14,895 bases of DNA from Micavibrio aeruginosavorus (GTDB taxonomy: Bacteria > Pseudomonadota > Alphaproteobacteria > Micavibrionales > Micavibrionaceae). Made by a program: the position numbers and the translations under genes. The notes under the pieces are model-generated. The model was not told the origin of the DNA and made no database searches. It saw only the letters and a list, made by a program, of their open reading frames with translations. Positions 7,801 to 14,146 of this stretch are shown here, piece after piece (within the stretch, counting starts at the first letter, position 1; each line of letters starts with the position of its first letter). The stretch covers positions 1 to 14,895 of the forward strand of contig QFOT01000041.1 in the NCBI GenBank assembly GCA_003241285.1, in the 5' to 3' direction.

Positions 7801-7913
7801 CAAAAGCGGGCGGGCCGTATTATCTTCACCGCTTTGCAACCGAGAGAACAATCTCTATAAATACCACCGCGACAGGCGGCAATCTGGAGCTGATTTCGTT
7901 AGAGGATAATTAG
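4878..7913 (+). CDS. putA: Bifunctional proline dehydrogenase / L-glutamate-gamma-semialdehyde dehydrogenase PutA
   Basis: PutA oxidises proline to glutamate in two steps, passing electrons to the quinone pool and then to NAD+. The 1011 residues fit the short PutA class (about 1000 aa), which lacks the N-terminal ribbon-helix-helix DNA-binding domain and C-terminal extension of the 1320-aa E. coli protein. The FAD barrel has VKLSALHPRYVW (about 219-230), DAEEADRLELSL, LVKGAYWDSEIK (about 321) and ATHNAQSV, and ends with APVGSHEELLPYLVRRMLEN followed by GANTSF. The aldehyde dehydrogenase half has SPWNFPAAIFTGQ, VVFTGSTEVA, catalytic E766 (LIAETGGQ) and C800 (GQRCSA), then EVFGPILHV and GGMGLSGTGPKAGG. 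It cannot repress its own gene as E. coli PutA does. There is no clear ribosome binding site; the start is 19 bases from the divergent xseA start. purD follows after 2 bases. Confidence 0.97.
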   Translation: MNFSFASDHLKDETKVVNQLLESLSWDGARAKRVENFSSLLINKIKSRKSGVSEIEHFLEHFPLQSEGGLALMTLAEALLRIPDSDTKDALIEEKLTSADWSQSGGDMFLKAAGVGLSLAQKTLGSFLGSIGKPVIRKSLEEAVRRIGHQFVIGETIAQAIKNAHEAENKKYRLSYDMLGEGARTRIDAERYFKSYENAAHIIGKSSSGDPHSRSGMSVKLSALHPRYVWTQGETCVPEIAAKLKALCLIAKSYDMGLTVDAEEADRLELSLKIIEQVSGDPELKDWSGFGLAIQAYDKRCFRLIDDLYEMTKTHGRKLQIRLVKGAYWDSEIKKSHIAGLPDYPLFTRKANTDLSYLACAQKLLSYRDHIYPMFATHNAQSVAGVLELAGDRRSDFEFQRLYGMGESLHDLVLADTGVRVCIYAPVGSHEELLPYLVRRMLENGANTSFIHQLREAKANDELAHDFIAGLRAREVHSHAKIPVPRYIYADRINSSGADFSAEKIRSGFQAAFPKSAPVSSIIAGENQRAQVPVHIPYPSSIPENSGEVWEISPHQIESVFISARKGFQEWSRTSSKKRAEVLRRIADLLERSREELIYLLRSEGGRTLLDALSEIREATDFCRYYAAQGEPLFNEAGEEMEGPTGESNRLYMAARGIFICISPWNFPAAIFTGQIVAALMAGNSVIAKPAEQTPKIAYRIIRLMHEAGIPKDALNLVLGDGKIGSVLVGHKDVAGVVFTGSTEVAKSINRSLANKEGAIVPLIAETGGQNAMIVESSALIEQVIDDVLISAFGSAGQRCSALRVVYVQDDIYESFCSILKGAMVELKVGDSRDISNDIGPVIDSEALRNLHAHQEYLKTFARLIGAARQPENLNGYYFAPHAYEIDTLSQLRGEVFGPILHVIRFKSKSRDKVIEEINSTGYGLTFGLHSRLSNRFAETASRVDAGNIYINRSMTGAVVGVQPFGGMGLSGTGPKAGGPYYLHRFATERTISINTTATGGNLELISLEDN

Positions 7914-7915
7914 GC

Positions 7916-9187
7916 ATGAAAATTTTACTGGTAGGCTCTGGCGGGCGCGAACATGCGCTGGCATGGAAACTTTTACAATCCGAGCGCTGCGATCATCTCT
8001 ATGTCGCGCCGGGCAATGCCGGGATTGCGCAAATAGCGCAGTGCGTACCGATTAAAGTCGAAGAGATCGATGAATTAACGGTTTTTGCAAAAGAGAATGA
8101 TATCGGCCTTGTCGTCGTCGGACCAGAAGTGCCATTGGTGATGGGACTGGCGGATAAATTGAAGGCGGAGAATATTCCGGTCTTTGGACCATCGGCAAAA
8201 GCCGCCCAGCTTGAAGGTTCCAAAGGTTTTATGAAAGACCTTTGCAAGAAATATAATATTCCAACCGCTTCTTATGAGAGATTTACCAATCTTGAAAAAG
8301 CGCTTGCTTATATCGAACGCGAAGGTGCGCCGATTGTGATCAAAGCCGATGGCCTCGCAGCAGGTAAGGGCGTGATCGTCGCTGAAACGCTGGAAGATGC
8401 CAAGGACGCGGCGAAAGACATGCTGTCTGGAAATTCATTTGGCAATGCGGGCGCATCCATCGTCGTCGAGGAATTCATGGAAGGCGAGGAAGTCAGCTTC
8501 TTTGCCATTTGTGATGGCGAACATGTACTCGCGATGTCCTCGGCGCAGGATCATAAACGCGTATTTGACGGCGATAAAGGGCCGAACACTGGCGGCATGG
8601 GCGCGTATTCCCCGGCGCGGCTGATGACGCCTGAATTAAAAGACAAAATCATGGAACGTATTATCCATCCAACCGTGGATGCGATGAAAGCGGAAAACAT
8701 GCCGTTTACAGGCGTGTTGTTCGCCGGGCTTATGATCGTCGATGGCGAGCCGAAACTGATAGAATATAATGCGCGTTTCGGTGACCCTGAATGCCAGACT
8801 TTGATGCTGCGGTTGCAGTCCGATCTGGTGAATGTTCTGGAAGCGGCGGCAACGGGACAACTTAATATGCTAAGCCTGACATGGTCGGATGAGCCGGCGA
8901 TTTGCGTCGTGATGGCGGCGGATGGTTATCCCGGCGCGTATAAAAAGAATACGTTGATCCGGAATTTAGACGCGGCAGCGCAGGTGCCAAAAGTTCATAT
9001 TTTCCATGCTGGAACGTCGATGCTGGATGGGAATATCGTCGCCACGGGCGGACGCGTATTAGGCGTTTGTGCGGTTGAGAAAACGCTGAAAGACGCAAGA
9101 GATCTGGCTTACGAAGCGATTGACAAGATTGACTGGGAAGATGGGTTTTGCCGCAAAGACATTGCGTGGAGAGCTTTGAGCGCTTGA
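7916..9187 (+). CDS. purD: Phosphoribosylamine-glycine ligase (GAR synthetase) PurD
   Basis: PurD carries out the second step of de novo purine synthesis, joining glycine to phosphoribosylamine with ATP. The 423 residues match the usual length (E. coli 429). Seen are the N-terminal GSGGREHALAWKL (7-19), VVVGPEVPL (67-74), QLEGSKGFMKDLC (98-110), the ATP-grasp segment PIVIKADGLAAGKGVIVAE (139-157), HKRVFDGDKGPNTGGMGAYSP (213-232, the family signature region), and EYNARFGDPECQT (283-295) with the metal/ATP ligands. The start is 2 bases after the putA stop; AGAGGA inside the putA end (7901-7906) is the probable ribosome binding site. It is probably co-transcribed and translationally coupled with putA, although the two pathways are unrelated. 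A large inverted repeat lies 15 bases after its stop. Confidence 0.97.
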   Translation: MKILLVGSGGREHALAWKLLQSERCDHLYVAPGNAGIAQIAQCVPIKVEEIDELTVFAKENDIGLVVVGPEVPLVMGLADKLKAENIPVFGPSAKAAQLEGSKGFMKDLCKKYNIPTASYERFTNLEKALAYIEREGAPIVIKADGLAAGKGVIVAETLEDAKDAAKDMLSGNSFGNAGASIVVEEFMEGEEVSFFAICDGEHVLAMSSAQDHKRVFDGDKGPNTGGMGAYSPARLMTPELKDKIMERIIHPTVDAMKAENMPFTGVLFAGLMIVDGEPKLIEYNARFGDPECQTLMLRLQSDLVNVLEAAATGQLNMLSLTWSDEPAICVVMAADGYPGAYKKNTLIRNLDAAAQVPKVHIFHAGTSMLDGNIVATGGRVLGVCAVEKTLKDARDLAYEAIDKIDWEDGFCRKDIAWRALSA

Positions 9188-9202
9188 TAAAGTAATACTA
9201 TC

Positions 9203-9272
9203 TGTTTTCCCCGCGAAAGCGGGAATCTAGGTTTAGTTCTTATTTCAGATCCCCGCTTTCGCGGGGAAAACA
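9203..9272. repeat. Long inverted repeat of two GAAA-loop hairpin units, between convergent genes
   Basis: The 26-base arms at 9203-9228 and 9247-9272 are inverted copies with one mismatch, separated by 18 bases. Each arm also contains its own hairpin, CCCGC-GAAA-GCGGG, with a GNRA-type tetraloop. The sequence can therefore fold as one long stem or as two small hairpins on either strand. It occupies the 98-base gap between purD and the convergent FAD-protein gene and probably limits readthrough in both directions. It lacks the T-run of a canonical intrinsic terminator. Its look is that of a paired REP-like dispersed element. Confidence 0.88.
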
Positions 9273-9285
9273 CTTATTATTTAAC

Positions 9286-10977
9286 TTAGGATAAAATTTT
9301 CCTGATAATCGTTTTCGACGCTTCTTCGCAGAAATCGAATCCAGAGTAATCAGAATTAAAGCCGCCAATATAGGGCACGGCCATAATATAGAGGCGTGGA
9401 TTTGGCTCGCCATTTTTATCAATGCTCTGGAAATCGTCGTTAATCGCTAGGCCGGAAACCTTGAGATAAAATTTTCCGTTGTGGGTTTCGACGTCTTTAT
9501 TGTCGTGCAGTTCTTTTGCGGCATTCTCCGAGCGGAAACGTATATAGGCTTGGCTGACGGCACCGCTTTCGATCAGGCCTTTGAAGGGAAGATCTTCTAA
9601 AGACAGGTGCGGCTGACCGATACAATCGACGAAGGTTTTGTATTCGGTCTGCGTATCGTTATCTAAACGATAGATAGCGCCGCCATCTTCTAAAGGCTCG
9701 ACGCGGCTTTTATCATCGACGGAAATGAGATCGAGGATGCCGGCAGCTTGCAGGGCCATAATTTCTTCACATGAGTTTTGCGGGATGAAGGCAATCACAA
9801 CGGCAATCAAAGGCAATAAATGGGTTTTCAGGCGCAGCATATCTTCAGCGCAGAAATGCTTGGCCGGATAATTCATGGCGAAGCTTAATGTGGCCAGCAT
9901 TTCTTTCCAGTGAACGGCCTGTTTATTTCTAATCGATTTTTTGGCTTCATTATATTCCATGGCCAATAGGACAAAAGGGTCTGCGTTTTCGCGCATATTC
10001 ATCATCGCCTCGACGAACTCTTCCATACGCATATTTTTGATGGTTTCATAGAAAAGCGGATCTTTATCTTTCAACGGTTTTTTAAAGTCGCCATCGAAAA
10101 TAAAATCAAGCGACAGGAACCCGTCATTTTGGGCAATATGCGCGTTGATTTCTTCTTCGGTCAACGTGTCGCTGGTTGTGACCAAGGGTTCTTCCAGATA
10201 AATACGAATGCAGGGCAGGAGGCCTTCTTTTGAATGTAGAATCAGCCGGAAATCCGGGCTTTCTTTGTCAAGGCGATAGGCGATAATGCCTTGCTCGTTT
10301 GTATAAAATTCGCCGTTTTGCCGCGAAAGCGTGCGCACGGCATCGATAGCCGTTAAAGAACTGCCGCGAATAGCGACCGGATGATTGGTGCGGTGAGCCA
10401 GCTTGGACGGCGGATAAGGCGAATCGAAATAGCCGGAAAATTCGGCTTCATGCGGCGTCGGCCAGTTATGGCCCGAGCATAGGATGACGTGATCGAAGTC
10501 ATCGAATTTTTCTGAACCGATCTGAACCGAGATTGAATTCTTTTCAGGGTGGTCAATTATATCAGTCACCATGCTGTTAAGATGAATATTCGTTTCGATC
10601 TTCAGGTTTCTGGCTTTTGTCAGTAATAAATCAAACTCTGCCTCCAGATAATCACCAAAGAACAGGCGCGGCACGACTTTGTTTTCATTGAAATGACTGG
10701 GTGACAATCCGTATTTCAATAGTGTTTCGTCGGGCAGGGATTTTGCCCATTCTTTTAGAGATGTTTCAAGCGGAGGGGTTTCATTGGCCGAGATATTGGT
10801 GACATGCTCAGGCAGGGCGCCTTCCGTCGAATAAGGGAATCCATGGCCGAGTTTTTCTTTGGCTTCGAAAATATCGACCACTATGTTGGACGCGCCAGAG
10901 TCGACGATATGCTTGAACGTATACAGGGCGCTCGGCCCGCCGCCGATAATGGCTATTTTTTTCTTATTGTCATTCAC
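9286..10977 (-). CDS. FAD/NAD(P)-binding protein (NAD_binding_9 type flavoprotein)
   Basis: This 563-aa flavoprotein has the N-terminal dinucleotide motif KIAIIGGGPSALYTFKHI (7-24), an acidic residue ending strand 2 (VDIFEAKEKLGHGFPYS), HVTNISANETPPLE, and a second-site segment HVILCSGHNWPTPHEAEFSG. The C-terminal part includes YIMAVPYIGGFNSDYSGFDFCEEA, as in FAD enzymes where this part closes the FAD site. This pattern fits the uncharacterised FAD-NAD(P)-binding family that includes YdhS-like proteins; the substrate is unknown. It has no signal peptide. The start is GTG (10975-10977), forced because an in-frame TAA lies two codons upstream. The ribosome binding site is weak. The gene is downstream of tadA with a 59-base gap and converges on purD. 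An N-hydroxylase-type monooxygenase is a less likely alternative. Confidence 0.82.
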   Translation of the reverse strand: MNDNKKKIAIIGGGPSALYTFKHIVDSGASNIVVDIFEAKEKLGHGFPYSTEGALPEHVTNISANETPPLETSLKEWAKSLPDETLLKYGLSPSHFNENKVVPRLFFGDYLEAEFDLLLTKARNLKIETNIHLNSMVTDIIDHPEKNSISVQIGSEKFDDFDHVILCSGHNWPTPHEAEFSGYFDSPYPPSKLAHRTNHPVAIRGSSLTAIDAVRTLSRQNGEFYTNEQGIIAYRLDKESPDFRLILHSKEGLLPCIRIYLEEPLVTTSDTLTEEEINAHIAQNDGFLSLDFIFDGDFKKPLKDKDPLFYETIKNMRMEEFVEAMMNMRENADPFVLLAMEYNEAKKSIRNKQAVHWKEMLATLSFAMNYPAKHFCAEDMLRLKTHLLPLIAVVIAFIPQNSCEEIMALQAAGILDLISVDDKSRVEPLEDGGAIYRLDNDTQTEYKTFVDCIGQPHLSLEDLPFKGLIESGAVSQAYIRFRSENAAKELHDNKDVETHNGKFYLKVSGLAINDDFQSIDKNGEPNPRLYIMAVPYIGGFNSDYSGFDFCEEASKTIIRKILS

Positions 10978-11036
10978 GGCTTAAAATTCATTAATTATAG
11001 AATAGGTTAAGGAGAATATGCCGAGCGTACAGCTTT

Positions 11037-11501
11037 TCAACTTCGCTTGAGTTTAAAAAAGTCCTTAAGTATGGCGGAACTTTCCTCAGCCATCAATCCA
11101 TGTTCGACTTGCGGCTTATGGTGAAGCTGCGAATGGGTGTATAGAGCCGGCCCGGATAACACGCCGCCGCTTTTCGGGTCGGACGCGCCGAAGACAAGCT
11201 TGCGGATACGGGCGAAAGAGATGGCGGCGGCACACATCGGGCAGGGTTCCAGAGTGATGTAAAGATCGTATTCGGGCAGACGCTGGACACCGAGATTTTT
11301 GCAGATTTGCCGGATCACTAGAATTTCCGCATGGGAGGTCGGGTCTGAATGCTCGATCGTCATATTGCTGGCCCGGGCAACAATTTCGCCGGTACGGCTG
11401 TCGACCAAGACGGCACCGATCGGCACTTCGTCGCGCAAAGCGGCTTTTTGAGCCTCTAAAAGCGCTTCTTGCATAAAGTATTGGTCTTTTCCCTCAAGCA
11501 T
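11037..11501 (-). CDS. tadA: tRNA adenosine(34) deaminase TadA
   Basis: TadA converts A34 to inosine in tRNA-Arg(ACG), permitting wobble decoding of CGN codons. The 154-aa protein is a CDA-fold zinc deaminase: SHAEI (56-60) with zinc ligand H57 and proton-shuttle E59, and EPCPMCAAAI (85-94) with ligands C87 and C90. Other typical segments are DEVPIGAVLVD (24-34) and KLVFGASDPKSGG (101-113); the last helix is AILKDFFKLKRS. The family also includes guanine deaminases, but length, motifs and the tadA-rluB-rsmD context favour TadA. Start Met1 is 19 bases from the divergent rluB-type start, with no clear ribosome binding site. Met10 is a possible alternative, with GAGGG too far upstream to help much. 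Confidence 0.94.
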   Translation of the reverse strand: MLEGKDQYFMQEALLEAQKAALRDEVPIGAVLVDSRTGEIVARASNMTIEHSDPTSHAEILVIRQICKNLGVQRLPEYDLYITLEPCPMCAAAISFARIRKLVFGASDPKSGGVLSGPALYTHSQLHHKPQVEHGLMAEESSAILKDFFKLKRS

Positions 11502-11520
11502 AGGTATTTTCTAAACCATT

Positions 11521-12291
11521 ATGAGCAAGAAAACACAAGATCTTATGGAAGAAAACGGCGAGCGCATCGCCAAATACCTGTCGCGGGCCGGCATTTGCTC
11601 GCGCCGCGAGGCGGAGCGCATGATCGACGAAGGCCGCGTACGGGTTGATGGCGAGATTGTTACCAATCCGGCGACGTTCGTTACGGAAGCCAATGTCATC
11701 AAGGTCGATAACGGGAAAGTCGGCAAGAAGGTCCCGCCGCGCCTGTTTCTGTTTAATAAACCTGTCGGCCTGATCACGACCACCAATGATCCCAAAGGAC
11801 GTCCGACAGTGTTCGAGATGTTGCCAAGGACAATGCCGCGCGTTTTAAGCGTGGGCCGTCTGGATTTGAATACAGAAGGTCTTTTGCTATTGACCAATGA
11901 TGGAGAGCTTAAAAGATATATGGAGCTGCCAGACACCGGATGGGTGCGCACATATCGCGTGCGGGTGATGGGGGCTATCTTTCAGGATCGGCTGGAGCGC
12001 GTTCGCCGAGGGATCACGATAGACGGCATTAGATACGGGCCGATGGAAGTGCGTCTTGAGAAAGAGCAGACAAGTGCTAATACCTGGCTGATTGTTTCTT
12101 TAACCGAAGGCAAGAACCGTGAGATCAGAAAAGTTCTGGAAGCGGTCGGCCTGACCGTCAATCGCCTGATCCGTTTGTCTTATGGCCCCTTTAAACTCGG
12201 GAAATTGGGTCGCGGTGAAATCATCGAGATCCGTCCTGATATGGTTCGCAAGAATCTGCCTAAAGATATGGCGAAAAAAATCTTCGGCTAA
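11521..12291 (+). CDS. rluB: 23S rRNA pseudouridine synthase, RluB/RsuA family
   Basis: This enzyme isomerises a uridine in rRNA. The RluB group modifies 23S U2605; RluE, RluF and RsuA have other targets, so exact specificity is inferred. The S4 RNA-binding domain occupies about residues 14-60 (ERIAKYLSRAGICSRREAERMIDEGRVRVDG). The catalytic domain has FNKPVGLITTTNDPKGRPTVFEML (78-101) and the active-site motif GRLDLNTEGLLLLTNDGEL, with catalytic D115. SLTEGKNREIRKVLEAVGL and RLIRLSYGPF are also typical. At 256 aa it lacks the long basic C-terminal tail of many alphaproteobacterial RluB proteins. Met9 is an alternative start; neither start has a clear ribosome binding site. The stop shares a base with the rsmD start (TAATG). 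Confidence 0.92.
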   Translation: MSKKTQDLMEENGERIAKYLSRAGICSRREAERMIDEGRVRVDGEIVTNPATFVTEANVIKVDNGKVGKKVPPRLFLFNKPVGLITTTNDPKGRPTVFEMLPRTMPRVLSVGRLDLNTEGLLLLTNDGELKRYMELPDTGWVRTYRVRVMGAIFQDRLERVRRGITIDGIRYGPMEVRLEKEQTSANTWLIVSLTEGKNREIRKVLEAVGLTVNRLIRLSYGPFKLGKLGRGEIIEIRPDMVRKNLPKDMAKKIFG

Positions 12292-12830
12292 TGAGGATCG
12301 TTGCCGGAAAACATCGCGGGCGCGTATTAAGTTCACCAGAAGACAACGCCATTCGTCCGACCTCGGACAAGGTGCGCCTTGCCGTTTTCAATATGCTCAA
12401 TTCCCGCAGCGCCGTGATGGATGCTATCGTCCTTGATGCGTTTTGCGGGACAGGGGCGCTGGCATTAGAAGCTTTGTCCCAAGGCGCTGCGCAAGCTGTT
12501 TTGATCGATCAGGAAAAAAAATCTTTGGATCTCGCGAAAAGAAATGCCGCGACATTAAGAGAAGAAAAAAATTGTTCTTTTCTTCTTAAGGATGCAACGA
12601 AGATCGGACCGCGCCCATCTTCGCAAGAAGCGGCAACATTGTGTTTCCTTGATCCGCCATACCGCAAAGAAATTTTGCCGAACGTTATTTCATATTTAAA
12701 AGAAAATAACTGGCTGGCAAAGGATTGCTGGATCGTTGCCGAGATGGAGGCGGAATACTCCCTGGCAGGATTTTCCGCAGATGCAGAAAAGATTTACGGT
12801 GAAACCAAAATTCTGATCGGGAGATTATAA
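12291..12830 (+). CDS. rsmD: 16S rRNA (guanine966-N2)-methyltransferase RsmD
   Basis: RsmD methylates G966 of 16S rRNA in the 30S head, using S-adenosylmethionine. The 179-aa protein starts MRIVAGKHRGRVLSSPE and has IRPTSDKVRLAVFNML (21-36), typical of the family. The SAM motif LDAFCGTGALALEALSQGA is at 48-66, and the N-methyltransferase motif LDPPYRKE at 120-127. Its ATG overlaps the last base of the upstream synthase stop (TAATG) with no independent ribosome binding site, so translation is probably by reinitiation. The two rRNA-modifying enzymes thus form one translational unit, followed directly by the 65-aa membrane protein. Confidence 0.96.
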   Translation: MRIVAGKHRGRVLSSPEDNAIRPTSDKVRLAVFNMLNSRSAVMDAIVLDAFCGTGALALEALSQGAAQAVLIDQEKKSLDLAKRNAATLREEKNCSFLLKDATKIGPRPSSQEAATLCFLDPPYRKEILPNVISYLKENNWLAKDCWIVAEMEAEYSLAGFSADAEKIYGETKILIGRL

Positions 12831-13028
12831 ATGGCATGGGTCGCTGGAATTGCCGGATTTATTCTCGGTTTCGCGGGTGGCTTGCTGCTGCTCAGGCGCT
12901 GGCTTAAGAATGTCAGCAATGACGAATTGCTGCGTAACAAGTCATTCCGAATTTACAGTGTATTTGTCTGGCTGGTTGCGGCTGTGACATCCGCCGCAGC
13001 CGTATGGCTTTATAGCTATTATTACTGA
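12831..13028 (+). CDS. Small two-helix membrane protein of unknown function
   Basis: This 65-aa protein has two hydrophobic segments, at about residues 3-22 (Gly-rich, IAGFILGFAGGLLLLRR, with GxxxG-like spacing) and about 42-63 (YSVFVWLVAAVTSAAAVWLYS). They are joined by a basic, polar loop (WLKNVSNDELLRNKSFR). A helical hairpin in the inner membrane is likely; the positive loop argues that it lies in the cytoplasm. It begins on the base after the rsmD stop, and GGGAG (12819-12823) inside rsmD gives a good ribosome binding site 7 bases upstream, so it is very probably a real gene. Its last 7 bases overlap the end of the convergent cytochrome-YceI gene. I do not recognise a family. Confidence 0.8.
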   Translation: MAWVAGIAGFILGFAGGLLLLRRWLKNVSNDELLRNKSFRIYSVFVWLVAAVTSAAAVWLYSYYY

Positions 13029-14140
13029 TCGGCGTCGACGCGGATCGATAACGCGATATCTTTCGATACGAAATCTCCTGCAGGGTCTGCTTTTTTTCCG
13101 ACATCAAAATCCAGACGATTGATCTTGGTGTCGGCTGTCATAGCGGCTTCATCAGCGTCGATTTTGAGTGTAAAGGGCAGGATAAAATCATGGGTGATGT
13201 TTTTGATCGTCAGCTTGCCATGGGCTTCGTATTTATCGCCGCCCAATGATTTAATTTTATTTGACTCGAATGTTGCCTTCGGGGTTTCTTCCGCGTTGAA
13301 CCATTCTTCTTTCGGCAGCGTTTTATTATAGATCATGTTCAGCGTTTTGGCTGAACCGGTTTTAATCGTTACCAGAATTTTCGCCTCTTCGAGCTTTGCC
13401 GGATCGAAATCTATGTCCGCTTCCCATTCCAGAAATTTGCCCGTGAAGACTTCGCCTGAATTTTTGCCTTCAAAAGAGATAAAGCTTGTCAGATGGTCGA
13501 CTTTCCATGGCGCGGCTTGAGCTGGAAACGACAGGCAGGAAAAAAGAACCAGAGCCAAAGGCAGTTTTGATTTGGCTTTAATCAGCGGGATCATATGATG
13601 CATGACATTATCCTTGTCGATGAAATGATGTTTCAGGGCGGCGCCTATATGCAGGAATAAAAGACCGAGCATAGCATAAGCCATATAGACATGGAAAGTT
13701 TCAGACCATTGATTAACCTGTTCTTTCGTGCCGTCCGTCATTGTATCAAGTCCCGGAATATGCGGCCATTCAAAAAGATTAAACCACATTGTCGGCATGC
13801 CAAAAGAAGAGGTGGATACAAGCACCCAGCCGCTAAAGGGTACGAAAATCATAAAGAAGTAAAATCCGTAATGGGAAAGGCGTGCGCCCCATTTTTCCCA
13901 AGTCGGCATATGAGCAGGCAAGGCTGGCGGTTTATGTCCCAATCGCCATAATAACCTGACAACCGATAGCACAAGAACACTCAAGCCCAAGGATTTATGA
14001 AATTGGTACATCGGGAAGAGAATGGATTTATCGACGAGATTATATCCCATGATAATACCCGTACCGAGTTGCCCGATGATCATTAAAGCAATCACCCAGT
14101 GAAGGGTGATTGCGACTTTTGTATATCTGTCCCCGCTCAT
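13022..14140 (-). CDS. Cytochrome b561 - YceI fusion protein
   Basis: This 372-aa protein joins a bacterial cytochrome b561 (1 to about 187) to a YceI domain (about 211-372). The b561 part has four membrane helices with candidate haem ligands H14 (ITLHWVIA), H48 (YQFHKSLGL), H150 (ETFHVYMAY) and H164 (LFLHIGAAL); this family moves electrons between the quinol pool and other acceptors. A fifth hydrophobic stretch (LPLALVLFSCLSFPAQA, 193-209) looks like a signal peptide ending in an AQA-A cleavage site, and would carry the C-terminal domain to the periplasm. The YceI domain has WKVDHLTSFISFEG, KEEWFNAEETPKATFES and GKLTIKNITHDFILPF; the fold is lipocalin-like and binds isoprenoid lipids. Six bases separate it from the upstream yceI gene. 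Translation is probably coupled. No frameshift is visible at the junction. Confidence 0.92.
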   Translation of the reverse strand: MSGDRYTKVAITLHWVIALMIIGQLGTGIIMGYNLVDKSILFPMYQFHKSLGLSVLVLSVVRLLWRLGHKPPALPAHMPTWEKWGARLSHYGFYFFMIFVPFSGWVLVSTSSFGMPTMWFNLFEWPHIPGLDTMTDGTKEQVNQWSETFHVYMAYAMLGLLFLHIGAALKHHFIDKDNVMHHMIPLIKAKSKLPLALVLFSCLSFPAQAAPWKVDHLTSFISFEGKNSGEVFTGKFLEWEADIDFDPAKLEEAKILVTIKTGSAKTLNMIYNKTLPKEEWFNAEETPKATFESNKIKSLGGDKYEAHGKLTIKNITHDFILPFTLKIDADEAAMTADTKINRLDFDVGKKADPAGDFVSKDIALSIRVDADQ

Positions 14141-14146
14141 GACGAC

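Noticed and set aside
4878..7913. Possible truncation of PutA because it is about 300 residues shorter than the E. coli protein
   Set aside because: Both catalytic domains are complete with their key residues, and about 1000 residues is normal for the short PutA class lacking the DNA-binding domain.
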